Positions 7,444-15,306 are shown, counted from the stretch's first letter. The stretch is DNA of 22,226 bases from Clostridia bacterium (GCA_017518025.1 JAFWWR010000280.1:1-22226); one strand, 5' to 3'. Numbers and translations: made by a program. The notes: generated by a model from the sequence alone, not told the origin.

Positions 7444-7481
7444 GGGACCGGGCATCTGCGCTGAGCGGCAGAGCCGGTCCC
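7444..7481 (-). promoter_or_regulatory. 5'-leader hairpin of the decarboxylase operon
   Basis: Outer arms GGGACCGG (7444-7451) and CCGGTCCC (7474-7481) form 8 bp. Inside them TCTGCGCT (7455-7462) pairs with AGCG-G-CAGA (7464-7472) with one bulge. No T-run follows, so it is not a terminator. The predicted transcription start is at about 7482, so the hairpin would sit at the extreme 5' end of the mRNA. Such a structure often protects a transcript from decay. It may instead be a regulatory leader. Confidence 0.5.
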
Positions 7482-7488
7482 TCCGAAT

Positions 7489-7517
7489 ATTGTAGCACAA
7501 TTTCCGCAAATTGACAA
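7489..7517 (-). promoter_or_regulatory. Promoter of the sodium-pump decarboxylase operon
   Basis: Read on the - strand: TTGTCA (7517-7512), a 17-base spacer, TACAAT (7494-7489), with TG one base before the -10 (extended -10). It lies about 90 bases upstream of the first start codon. It is the only strong promoter seen for the six-gene operon, whose genes are 10-45 bases apart. Confidence 0.72.
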
Positions 7518-7570
7518 TAAGAAAACGGCGATTGAATCATTTTTTTGCGGCGCGATAAATAATTATTTTT

Positions 7571-7587
7571 CCTTGATTTTATCAAGG
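7571..7587. promoter_or_regulatory. Palindrome over the -35 region of the giant surface-protein gene
   Basis: CCTTGAT-TTT-ATCAAGG is a 7-bp inverted repeat with a 3-base centre. It covers the -35 hexamer (7573-7578) and the start of the spacer, where a bound repressor would block RNA polymerase. This is a candidate operator; no regulator is identified. Confidence 0.4.
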
Positions 7588-7601
7588 ATATTTGTTAGAA
7601 T
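7573..7601 (+). promoter_or_regulatory. Promoter of the 1559-residue SLH protein gene
   Basis: TTGATT (7573-7578), a 17-base spacer and TAGAAT (7596-7601), with TG at 7593-7594 giving an extended -10. The start codon is 35 bases downstream. The intergenic region 7400-7635 holds only this promoter, the divergent operon promoter and the leader hairpin. Confidence 0.68.
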
Positions 7602-7635
7602 GAAACCGTAAAACCATCAGCGAAAGGATCCCGTC

Positions 7636-10600
7636 ATGAAAAGGCTGTTTTCTCTCATTATCGCCATGCTGCTCATAACTTGTCATGTCTCGCCCGCCCT
7701 GTCCGCAGACGGGTCTCCTTTTTCCGACGTGAAAGAGAAAAGGTGGAGCTATGATTCGATCCTTTTCGCCTATGACAACGGCCTCATGGACGGCGTGGGA
7801 GGCAATAGATTCGACCCCGCCGGTTCCATGACCAGAGGTATGGTGGTCACCGTTCTTTACCGTATGGAGGGGAAACCGGAGGTTGAGTTCAGAAACGTGT
7901 TTTCCGACGTGAAGGCGGGAAAATACTACTCCGGCGCGGTGATTTGGGCGTACGGGAGCGGTATTGTCAACGGGATCTCCGAGGGGATCTTCTCCCCGGG
8001 CGGTGAGATAACGAGAGAACAGCTCTCCGCGATGCTTTACAGGTACGCGGAGTTCAAGGGATACGACGTGACGGCGGAGGGCGATCTCACGAAATTCCCC
8101 GACGCCGGAGATACGCACAGCTACGCGAATGTCGCTCTTACCTGGGCGACGGCGGCGGGGATAATCGGCGGAGTGAAGGCCGGCGACGCGGTTCTGCTTG
8201 ACCCGCGAGGCAAAGCCACGAGGGAGCAGTTTGCGACGATCCTCGCCCGATTCATACCGAAATATGAGGGTGACGACGGGTTGCCCGTCGATCCGCTTTA
8301 CGAGAAGGCGGAGGCGCTGAGTAACGCGGACGTTTGCAAGGTGCATGGAGCGGCGCTCCACGCGGTATTCGGGCCTCCGGATTCGCTGAAGGAGTCCGAG
8401 ATCGGCGCATGTATCGTCGAGTCCCTCGGACTTGACCGCACGGTCTACGAATTCCGCTTGGAGGACGGCTGTTTTGCGGATCTCGCGGCCGCGTATTCAA
8501 AGATCCGGAACGGAGACGGAACCCTTATCCCGATTTCATTTGAAATAAACAATACCCGGACCGTCGGGGAGCCGGCGAAGATCGATTCTCTTCCGCTCCT
8601 GGCGGTAAGGAACGACAATTACTCCTCCGCTCACGCCATAGGATGCGGTGACGGCGTCGAAGACGAAATGCTGGCGAGGAAAGTCGAAGAATTCGACTCT
8701 CTCGACCTCTGCGGAAGACACGGATGCGTTCATATCGAGGCGGACTCTTTGACGGAGACCGGCCTCGGGGACGCGATCTGCAGCGCCATGGGTCTCGACC
8801 GTGAAAAATACGACGTCGCTTTCGATCATTCCTCTTTTGACTCGCTCGCCGCCGATCTTGACGCGCTGCCTGTCGGGTCGACGACCGATAAAGCTGTGAC
8901 GTTCTCGATAAGAAACAAAGACGGGGCCTACGGCGGGTCGGGCGAAGAGGTCGCCGCGATGATTTCCGTGATGAAGACAGCGGAGCACGGTTGCCGATCC
9001 GTCGGATGTCCTTTTGAAAGAGCGGAAAAGGCGTTTGAGCTGTTTGAGAGGAAATATATCTGCGGAGAGCACGGGTCGGCGCATATTACGCTGAATCATG
9101 AAACGCCCTCCCTCTCCGAAATAACCGATCTCATGCGCGGGTCGCTCGATTTGGGCGAAGAATACGAAGTGGCCGTCGATCCCGGTTTATTCGCCGCAGG
9201 TAAGATCTCCGTTACGGCGCGCCACGCCAAAGGATACGAGACGGACGGCCTGACGTTCACCGCGGTATATGCGGTGGATGAAAGTTCCGGCTCCCCCGCC
9301 GTCTTCACTCTCTGTGAGAACGACCGCGACGCATACAAACTCATCGTCCACGACGGATACGACGGCAATACCGGCTACGGCGGCTGGAACTACGGTCAGA
9401 CGGAATCCGGCTGGATCATCGACACCAGAGGGGACGACGGAGTCCGCCACGGCGTGATAAACGACGTCAGCACGACGGAGAGCTCTCAGGTGATCCGCGA
9501 GATCAACAACACGGTCAAGGGCGTCGTCGAACACAGATGCTCCGTGACGATGGTCTCCGGTTTTGACGGCGCGATCCTCGATTTCCGCAACGCGGACGGA
9601 GACAGCGTCTGCCGTCTTCAGACGACGGACGGCGTCTGGAAGATACTGAGGCGCGACGGCACGTTTGAGACCGTATATGATCCGCAGGGGGGCTCGTATT
9701 TCATATTCGATCTGCAGATCGATCTGTACGGCGAGACCGTCCGTGTCGTTATAAACGACGAGAACTGCGGCACATATCCTCTCGCCGCGGGCGGCGTGAA
9801 CGCGAATATCCAGAATTTCCGATTCGCTTCCACCGAGGAGGACTCGGTGACGTTCTCGCTCGGTCTGTGCGAGACTTTCGTCAACTATTCCCTTTTTGAG
9901 AACTTCTCGGATCAGTACCTTTTCGGGGCTCTCCCCGCGGGCTGGACGTATGAGGGCGCCGCGGTCGTCCCGAACGATGGGATAGACACCTCCGACAACA
10001 AAAAATTCGACTGCCACCTTTCGGTGGACGGGGGCGGTCGCGTCGGGAAGACCTTTGAGCCCACGGGAGGCCTTGTGACGGCGCAGTTCGCTCTGCTGCC
10101 TCCCTCATCCGGCTGCAATACGGAATACGTCATTCTCGGCGGAGGCGATGAACTCCTTCGGGTGACCGCGGACGACGGGTCCTTCTACGTCAACGGCGAG
10201 CGTGCGTACGATTATCTGAAAAACGTGTGGTACTACTTCTATCTCGTCTGCGATACGGAGACGGGCGGCGTCGTGTTCAACGTCAACGGAGTCGACAGAG
10301 GGTCCTTTTCCCTGCTTGAAACGGGCGTTCCTCTCGACTGCGTGAGGTTTGAGAACTCCGGAGCGCCCGCCCTCTGCGACGAGTTTTACGTCTTCCGCAA
10401 CGTAAGTCACCGCGACTACGTTCCGGAACCGGTGATACCCGCCGGGGAGGAAGAAAACACGGTCGGGATCAACGTCTGCTCCATGTGGCAGAACGGGTTC
10501 CACGCCGGATGGGCGTGCATCACTCCGTTCGACGATACGAGGCCCGTCCTCGGCTACTACGACGAGGGCACGCCGGAGACCGCCGACTGGGAGATCAAAT

Positions 10601-12315
10601 ATCTGCTCGAACACGGAGTCGATTTTCAGTCCTTCGTCCTCTACGCGCTCGAAGAGGACGCGCCGATCACCGGCGCGCTGGGCGTCCATCTCTGCGACGG
10701 ATTCAAGCACGCGAAATACAGCGACATGACGAAGTATTCTTTGATCTGGTGCAGCGCAACGGCGCAAAGCCCGAAGGATCTCGACGCGTGGAAGACTTAT
10801 TTCGTACCGTATTTTATCGAGCATCACTTCCGCGATCCCCGATATCTGGTGATCGACAACAAACCCGTCTTGTTCTTCTTCCGTTTCGTGTCAGACGAAT
10901 ACGGCGAATACTGGACAAAGGAGAGGCGAAAAGAGGCGTTCGACTATCTCGAGGAGCAGGTAAAACTGCTTGGATTCGACGGAGTCCTTCTTATCGACTC
11001 GGACGATACCGCGCGGCAGACCCACTCCTTCGAGGGCTTTGACGGCGTGTATTCGTACCACCACGGTCAGGATGGCGTCCGCTTTGAGACGACCAGATCG
11101 AGGATCGAGGAGCTGAACGGCCAGTCAAACGCCTGGGGGCTCACCTACGTGCCGACTGTGTCAACGGGCTTCAACCGTATCGGGTGGCTGCAGCCGAGAA
11201 CTCCCGTGATGACCGTGGAGGAGTACGCCGAGACGAACAGATGGATCCGGGACGAATTTCTTCCCGCCGACCCGGGCAGACCGGACTGGGCGAAAAACCT
11301 TGTCATCATCTCCAACTGGAACGAGTACGGCGAAGGGACATACGTCATGCCCTGCGAGGAGCACGTGGGATTCGGATATCTCGACGTTCTGCGCGAGACG
11401 TACACGTCGGAGAGCGCCGACGAGTCGCTCAACACGATCCCCACGCCGGCGCAGCTTGAGAGGATCGACCGGCTGTACCCTCAGCATCAGATACTTGTGC
11501 GCGCAGGGGAATATGAAACGTACTCCAACGGCGTCTCCCTCGTCGACGTGCCGAAAAGCGGGCTCGACACCGAGTGGATCGCCCGGATCGCGCCGTCGGC
11601 CGCCGTCGTTGGACGGGACGGCAACGTCACCGTTTCGGGGAACGTTATCTCAAACGATTCGACAAGCGTCGGGAAAGTGACGATAAGTCTCGACTGCGGG
11701 GTGGATCTTTCGTTATGCAACAGCATAGACGTTCTCGCGTACATGGAAGACGGGTCCAGATGCCTTGCCAGGTACGGGGCGGGCGACCATGCGCAGATGA
11801 ACAACCTGGCGAACGGGACGTTCGACGGTTCGGGCGAAAAAAAGTATTTCTGGATCGATATATCGGAGTGCGATAAGGCAGGCAACGTGATCCAGCTCAG
11901 GATGCCCCCGGGAATGAAGATCTACGACGTCCGCGTCTCGTGCAGTACCCTCGGTATGTTCGGCGACCGACTCACCGTTTTCGGAAACGAAGTGCCGGTG
12001 AAAGTCCTCCCCGAACTGTCTCCGAGAGGCGACTATCTCTTCGGTTTCGACACCGTTTTCACGGATCTCCATCTGTTCGGAATGTTCGTCCGGTGGGACG
12101 ATAAGGCGGGACGGCTGACGGTCTCTCTGCCGGGCGGAGAGTTCGTGTTCACGGCGGGATCGGCGTTCTACACGCTGAACGGAGAGGAAAAATTCCTCGG
12201 GTATGAGATATATCTCAAGGACGGCGTCCCCATGATCCCGCTGAATCTGATCACGGAACATGCGGGGCTGACGATCGACCATTCGGATATAAGAAACGCG
12301 GTCGTGACGTACTGA
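7636..12315 (+). CDS. Giant SLH-anchored protein with Cys/His repeats and GH99/WbsX-like domain
   Basis: The 1559-residue exported protein has a signal peptide (1-24, cleavage near ALSA) and three SLH domains (about 26-73, 88-140, 151-210) for attachment to the cell-wall polymer. Three repeats of about 120 residues follow, each marked by C-x2-H-G and a nearby His (Cys234, Cys359, Cys476), then aromatic and Gly-rich beta-sandwich regions (about 555-930, LamG/concanavalin-like at best). A GH99/WbsX-like barrel (about 942-1255) contains SNWNEYGEGTYVMP; Glu1230 and Glu1233 have the three-residue spacing of the GH99 catalytic pair. After another beta region, the C-terminus (about 1445-1559) resembles the copper-amine-oxidase N-terminal domain, with KDGVPMIPLNLI. 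It probably binds and cuts or modifies a mannose-type or other glycan; activity and substrate are inference. AAAGGA lies 7 bases before the ATG. The gene is monocistronic between its promoter and a terminator. Confidence 0.85.
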   Translation: MKRLFSLIIAMLLITCHVSPALSADGSPFSDVKEKRWSYDSILFAYDNGLMDGVGGNRFDPAGSMTRGMVVTVLYRMEGKPEVEFRNVFSDVKAGKYYSGAVIWAYGSGIVNGISEGIFSPGGEITREQLSAMLYRYAEFKGYDVTAEGDLTKFPDAGDTHSYANVALTWATAAGIIGGVKAGDAVLLDPRGKATREQFATILARFIPKYEGDDGLPVDPLYEKAEALSNADVCKVHGAALHAVFGPPDSLKESEIGACIVESLGLDRTVYEFRLEDGCFADLAAAYSKIRNGDGTLIPISFEINNTRTVGEPAKIDSLPLLAVRNDNYSSAHAIGCGDGVEDEMLARKVEEFDSLDLCGRHGCVHIEADSLTETGLGDAICSAMGLDREKYDVAFDHSSFDSLAADLDALPVGSTTDKAVTFSIRNKDGAYGGSGEEVAAMISVMKTAEHGCRSVGCPFERAEKAFELFERKYICGEHGSAHITLNHETPSLSEITDLMRGSLDLGEEYEVAVDPGLFAAGKISVTARHAKGYETDGLTFTAVYAVDESSGSPAVFTLCENDRDAYKLIVHDGYDGNTGYGGWNYGQTESGWIIDTRGDDGVRHGVINDVSTTESSQVIREINNTVKGVVEHRCSVTMVSGFDGAILDFRNADGDSVCRLQTTDGVWKILRRDGTFETVYDPQGGSYFIFDLQIDLYGETVRVVINDENCGTYPLAAGGVNANIQNFRFASTEEDSVTFSLGLCETFVNYSLFENFSDQYLFGALPAGWTYEGAAVVPNDGIDTSDNKKFDCHLSVDGGGRVGKTFEPTGGLVTAQFALLPPSSGCNTEYVILGGGDELLRVTADDGSFYVNGERAYDYLKNVWYYFYLVCDTETGGVVFNVNGVDRGSFSLLETGVPLDCVRFENSGAPALCDEFYVFRNVSHRDYVPEPVIPAGEEENTVGINVCSMWQNGFHAGWACITPFDDTRPVLGYYDEGTPETADWEIKYLLEHGVDFQSFVLYALEEDAPITGALGVHLCDGFKHAKYSDMTKYSLIWCSATAQSPKDLDAWKTYFVPYFIEHHFRDPRYLVIDNKPVLFFFRFVSDEYGEYWTKERRKEAFDYLEEQVKLLGFDGVLLIDSDDTARQTHSFEGFDGVYSYHHGQDGVRFETTRSRIEELNGQSNAWGLTYVPTVSTGFNRIGWLQPRTPVMTVEEYAETNRWIRDEFLPADPGRPDWAKNLVIISNWNEYGEGTYVMPCEEHVGFGYLDVLRETYTSESADESLNTIPTPAQLERIDRLYPQHQILVRAGEYETYSNGVSLVDVPKSGLDTEWIARIAPSAAVVGRDGNVTVSGNVISNDSTSVGKVTISLDCGVDLSLCNSIDVLAYMEDGSRCLARYGAGDHAQMNNLANGTFDGSGEKKYFWIDISECDKAGNVIQLRMPPGMKIYDVRVSCSTLGMFGDRLTVFGNEVPVKVLPELSPRGDYLFGFDTVFTDLHLFGMFVRWDDKAGRLTVSLPGGEFVFTAGSAFYTLNGEEKFLGYEIYLKDGVPMIPLNLITEHAGLTIDHSDIRNAVVTY

Positions 12316-12333
12316 CCGCGAGAAAGAAAAACG

Positions 12334-12358
12334 CCCCGTGCGGAAAAACCGCACGGGG
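12334..12358. terminator. Bidirectional terminator between convergent genes
   Basis: Ten-base arms CCCCGTGCGG (12334-12343) and CCGCACGGGG (12349-12358) surround an AAAAA loop. On the - strand it is followed by CGTTTTTCTTTCT, a good terminator for the metal ATPase operon. On the + strand a weaker TATTGTTA tail could end the giant surface-protein transcript. Confidence 0.85.
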
Positions 12359-12363
12359 TATTG

Positions 12364-14244
12364 TTATCCTTTTATCCTCATGGATCTTGTGGAATTGAGA
12401 ACGGCGAGCACCATAACGCCCACGTCCGCGAAGATGGCGAGCCACATCCCGGCAAAGCCCAGCGCGCCGAGAACAAGGCAGACGAGTTTGACAAGAAGGG
12501 CGATGGCAATATTCTCCTTGGAGATCGCCAGCGTACGCCGCGCTATACGGAGCGCAAGGGGCAATTTCATCACGTCGTCATCCATCAGGACCACGTCCGC
12601 CGCCTCGATTGCCGCGTCGGTACCCATGGCGCCCATGGCGATCCCCACGTCGGCAAGAGCAAGTACGGGCGCGTCGTTTATGCCGTCTCCCACGTAAGCG
12701 TACTTCCCTTTTGAACCGTTCGTCTCCTTGATCCGCTCGAATTCCTCCAGTTTATCCGACGGAAGAAGATCCGATTTTACCCTGTCGATCCCGGCGTCCG
12801 CGGCGACCTTTTCCGCGGTCTCGCGCCGGTCCCCGGTGAGCATATACGTCTTTTCAACGCCGGACGAACGGAGTTTTCCGATCGCCTCGGCCGCCCGGTC
12901 CTTTACCGCGTCGGCAAGAGCGATACGTGCCGCGAGGGCCCCGTCGACGGAGACCCATACGTTAGTTTCGCCTGCTCTTCCGCGTTCGGGAACTTCAATA
13001 CCCTCCGCCTTCATGAGTTTCGGGTTGCCTACGGACACGCGCATTCCGTCAACGGTGGCGGTGACGCCGAATCCGGGCTTTTCCGTCAGGTCGCTGACGG
13101 ATGGATCGTCCTTCGGAACGCCCGCCGCCTCCCGGATACCGATACCGACGGGGTGGCGTGTACCGAACTCCGCCCGCGCGGCGAGAGACAAGACATCGGC
13201 GGGGTCAAATCCACCGAATGGCTCCGTCTCCGTGACGCGGAACCTGCCCTCGGTGAGGGTCCCGGTCTTATCGAAAACAAAGTATTTCGTTTCTGCAAGC
13301 GCCTCGAAGAAGTTGGAGCCCTTGATCAGTATCCCGTTTCGGGAAGCGCACCCGACTCCGCCGAAAAACGTAAGCGGAACGGAGATCACGAGGGCGCAGG
13401 GGCAGCTTATGACGAGGAACGTCAATGCGCGCTTGAGATACGTCCCTAAAGCGGGGTCGCCTCCGGTGAGCTTGAGGAAGATCGGCGGGAACGAAGCGAG
13501 AAGCAGGGCCAGGATGCACACAACGGGAGTGTAAATTCTCGCGAACCGCGTGATGAGCGCCTCGGAGCGGGATTTTCTCATTCCCGACTCCTCCACCAGC
13601 TCCAATATCCTCGACGCGGTGGACTCCCCGAATCCCTTGGTGGTCCTGACGCGGATCGCGCCGGTCAGATTGACGCATCCGCTGTAGACCTCATCGCCGG
13701 GCGCGCCGTCTCTCGGTACGCTCTCGCCGGTAACGGCGCAGGTGTCGATGGTGGTGGAACCGTCGGTGATCACGCCGTCAAGCGGGATCCGTTCACCGGG
13801 ATTTACAAGGATCGAGGAACCGATCTCCACCTCGGCGGGATCCACTTCCGTCACTCCGTCCCCCGTGACGAGATTCGCCACGTCGGGGCGGATGTCGATC
13901 AGCGCCGCGATGGAACGTCTGCTCTTGCCCACGGCGACGGACTGGAACAGCTCGCCGATCTGATAGAACAGCATGACCGCAGCCGCCTCGGCGAAATCAC
14001 GAAGCGCCATGGCTCCGGCGGACGCCACCGCCATGAGGAAGTTCTCGTCGACCAGCTGACCTTTTACGATGCCCTTGACCGCTTTGATGAGTATGTCATA
14101 GCCCACCGTAAGGTAAGATACGACGAAAAGAGCGGCGCAGATCCATTCGTTCAGCACTCCCGTCAGCTTGAGCGCCAGCGCCGACGCGAAAAGGACCGCC
14201 GATATGATGATCCTGATAAGCGTTTTTTTCTGCTTCCTTGTCAC
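12364..14244 (-). CDS. cadA: P1B-type Zn/Cd/Pb-exporting ATPase without N-terminal HMA domain
   Basis: The 626-residue membrane pump exports soft divalent metals with ATP. All core motifs are present: TGES (172-175) in the actuator domain, the metal-binding CPC (281-283) in a membrane helix, the phosphorylated Asp325 in DKTGTLT, His364-Pro365 in the nucleotide domain and GDGIND (519-524). Lys586 and Asp607 in the last two helices match the ZntA-type pair that marks Zn2+/Cd2+/Pb2+ specificity rather than Cu+. The usual N-terminal HMA domain is missing; a free HMA protein is encoded just upstream. A GTG start at 14244 is supported by AAGGAGG ending 6 bases before it. Last gene of an ArsR-type, metal-induced operon. 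Confidence 0.93.
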   Translation of the reverse strand: MTRKQKKTLIRIIISAVLFASALALKLTGVLNEWICAALFVVSYLTVGYDILIKAVKGIVKGQLVDENFLMAVASAGAMALRDFAEAAAVMLFYQIGELFQSVAVGKSRRSIAALIDIRPDVANLVTGDGVTEVDPAEVEIGSSILVNPGERIPLDGVITDGSTTIDTCAVTGESVPRDGAPGDEVYSGCVNLTGAIRVRTTKGFGESTASRILELVEESGMRKSRSEALITRFARIYTPVVCILALLLASFPPIFLKLTGGDPALGTYLKRALTFLVISCPCALVISVPLTFFGGVGCASRNGILIKGSNFFEALAETKYFVFDKTGTLTEGRFRVTETEPFGGFDPADVLSLAARAEFGTRHPVGIGIREAAGVPKDDPSVSDLTEKPGFGVTATVDGMRVSVGNPKLMKAEGIEVPERGRAGETNVWVSVDGALAARIALADAVKDRAAEAIGKLRSSGVEKTYMLTGDRRETAEKVAADAGIDRVKSDLLPSDKLEEFERIKETNGSKGKYAYVGDGINDAPVLALADVGIAMGAMGTDAAIEAADVVLMDDDVMKLPLALRIARRTLAISKENIAIALLVKLVCLVLGALGFAGMWLAIFADVGVMVLAVLNSTRSMRIKG

Positions 14245-14283
14245 GGCGATCCTCCTTTCTTTATTTTGATGTTTAACGGGTGT

Positions 14284-14502
14284 TTACAGTATGATATCAC
14301 AGTCGCTGTCGACCTTGCGGACCCTTTTCAAAGCGTCCTTCATCACCTTTTTGGGGTCGGCGTCCTCTTCAAAATCCACCTTCAGCCGCAGGGTCATAAA
14401 GTTCAGCGCGGCGTCCGCCACTCCGGGAGTACCCTTGACGGCGTCCTCCATCTTTACGGCGCAGTTGGGGCAGTCGACTTCAACGTTGTAGATCTTCGTC
14501 AT
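14284..14502 (-). CDS. Free heavy-metal-associated (HMA) metal-binding protein
   Basis: The 72-residue protein has a ferredoxin-like HMA fold: beta strand, the metal-binding CPNC motif (Cys11 and Cys14, in DCPNCA), then VKGTPGVADAALNFMTLRLKV-like strands and an acidic C-terminus. It corresponds to the N-terminal domain usually fused to CadA/ZntA pumps, here as a separate protein. It probably delivers or senses the metal exported by the ATPase encoded 39 bases downstream. AAGGAGG lies 8 bases before the ATG. Aspartates near the site and at the C-terminus (DSDCDIIL) may also contribute to binding divalent metal; that is inference. Confidence 0.87.
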   Translation of the reverse strand: MTKIYNVEVDCPNCAVKMEDAVKGTPGVADAALNFMTLRLKVDFEEDADPKKVMKDALKRVRKVDSDCDIIL

Positions 14503-14515
14503 TTAAGTATCCTCC

Positions 14516-14893
14516 TTATTCTTCGACGTGTTCCATACCCATGGAGAGTATCGTCCTCACGTGGTCGTCGTCGAGGGAATAAAATATGATCTTTCCTTCC
14601 CGTCTGAATCTGACGAGCTTCGCTTCCTTCAGCGTTTTCAGCTGATGGCTCACGGCGGACTGACTGAGTCCCAAAAGACGCGCCAGATCGCCGACGCAGA
14701 GCTCGCTCTCGAAGAGCGCGAACAGGATCTTGATACGCGTGGAGTCGCCGAAGACCTTGAAAATATCGGCGAGCTCGTAAAGGTACTCGTCGGCCGGCTG
14801 AGTATCAAGCACCCGTTTCACCACGTCCTCGTGTACGGCGAGGAAACCCTCGTCCCGGTCGATTTCCGTCATTTTTTCGTTTTCAGGGATCAT
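14516..14893 (-). CDS. SmtB/CadC-type metal-responsive repressor (ArsR family)
   Basis: The 125-residue winged-helix dimeric repressor should release DNA when Zn, Cd or Pb binds, turning on the HMA and ATPase genes behind it. The DNA-binding segment is SQSAVSHQLKTLKEA (about 78-92). The C-terminal helix keeps the SmtB alpha-5 zinc site spacing, DxH-x10-HxxE: Asp109, His111, His122 and Glu125. Cys66 (ELCVGDL) corresponds to the first Cys of the CadC ELCVCDL motif, but the second Cys is Gly, so the alpha-5 site is the likely sensor. The start at 14893 has GGAGG about 8 bases upstream. The gene is first in its operon, and its operator lies just ahead. Confidence 0.92.
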   Translation of the reverse strand: MIPENEKMTEIDRDEGFLAVHEDVVKRVLDTQPADEYLYELADIFKVFGDSTRIKILFALFESELCVGDLARLLGLSQSAVSHQLKTLKEAKLVRFRREGKIIFYSLDDDHVRTILSMGMEHVEE

Positions 14894-14929
14894 TTTTACG
14901 TCCTCCGGTCCGAAAATTCATTCTCTCGT

Positions 14930-14945
14930 ATGAACAGTTATTCAT
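14930..14945. promoter_or_regulatory. SmtB/CadC-type operator
   Basis: ATGAACA-GT-TATTCAT is an imperfect inverted repeat very close to the classic SmtB/ZiaR site. A further half-site TTGTTCAC follows at 14947-14953. It lies just downstream of the -10 box, over the predicted start of transcription, so the repressor encoded by the first gene would block the promoter. Confidence 0.78.
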
Positions 14946-14957
14946 TTGTTCACGTAT

Positions 14958-14986
14958 AGTATAACAGTTCCCTCTCCGTTTGTCAA
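14958..14986 (-). promoter_or_regulatory. Promoter of the metal-efflux operon
   Basis: On the - strand: consensus TTGACA (14986-14981), a 17-base spacer and TATACT (14963-14958), preceded by an extended -10 TG. This is the best promoter in the window, as expected for a gene kept silent by a strong repressor and then induced. Confidence 0.85.
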
Positions 14987-15008
14987 CGGTTTTTCCGAAA
15001 AAAAGAAT
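14980..15008 (+). promoter_or_regulatory. Possible divergent promoter for the DUF1540 gene
   Basis: TTGTCA (14980-14985), a 17-base spacer and AAGAAT (15003-15008). The -35 overlaps that of the metal operon on the other strand. The -10 is only 4 of 6 to consensus, so this is tentative. Confidence 0.33.
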
Positions 15009-15072
15009 ATTTTTTTCTTTTCGGGAGAAACTATGTGGCGGAGAACAAAATACGCGAAAGGAACGGACTGAA

Positions 15073-15252
15073 ATGGAAAAGAAGAATCACTCGATCGAGT
15101 GCTCGGTCAAGCAGTGCGCCAACCACTGCGAGAACGCCGACTACTGCGCGCTTGAAAAGATCCGGGTCGGGACCCACGAGCAGAACCCCACGGTCTCCCA
15201 GTGCGTGGACTGCGAGTCGTTCATTCTCGGAGCGCACCGCAAGACCGAGTAA
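15073..15252 (+). CDS. DUF1540 cysteine-rich small protein
   Basis: The 59-residue protein of the DUF1540 family has six cysteines (10, 15, 19, 25, 44, 47) and His18/His35, spaced like a zinc-binding knot: IECSVKQCANHC, YCALEKI, and QCVDCESF. The function of the family is unknown to me; such small Cys-rich proteins are common in spore-forming Clostridia. ATG at 15073 has AAAGGA 10 bases upstream and starts right before the conserved region; the longer frame from 14980 would run through the promoter area. Its divergent position next to a Zn/Cd efflux operon suggests, but does not prove, a link with metal handling. Confidence 0.82.
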   Translation: MEKKNHSIECSVKQCANHCENADYCALEKIRVGTHEQNPTVSQCVDCESFILGAHRKTE

Positions 15253-15259
15253 AAGTGAA

Positions 15260-15285
15260 ACCGCCCCGCGGATCCGCGGGGCGGT
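15260..15285. terminator. Perfect 26-bp palindromic terminator between convergent genes
   Basis: Arms ACCGCCCCGCGG (15260-15271) and CCGCGGGGCGGT (15274-15285) are separated by two bases. It ends the DUF1540 gene and the converging surface gene whose stop is at 15307. T-tracts are short on both sides (CTTA on +, TTTCACTTTT on -), so efficiency may be better on the - strand. Confidence 0.72.
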
Positions 15286-15306
15286 CTTACATAAATAAGT
15301 ATTCGT

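Noticed and set aside
7400..7585. N-terminal extension of the MmdA-like protein to 7585
   Set aside because: It would run back through the operon promoter and leader hairpin. The ATG at 7399 has an ideal ribosome site and begins the family-like sequence.
14516..14893. CadC-type alpha-3N cysteine sensor in the repressor
   Set aside because: Only one Cys of the CVC-type motif is present (CVG), so the SmtB-like alpha-5 site is the better supported sensor.
14980..15072. N-terminal extension of the DUF1540 protein
   Set aside because: The upstream codons overlap the promoter region and are not family-like. ATG at 15073 has its own ribosome site.
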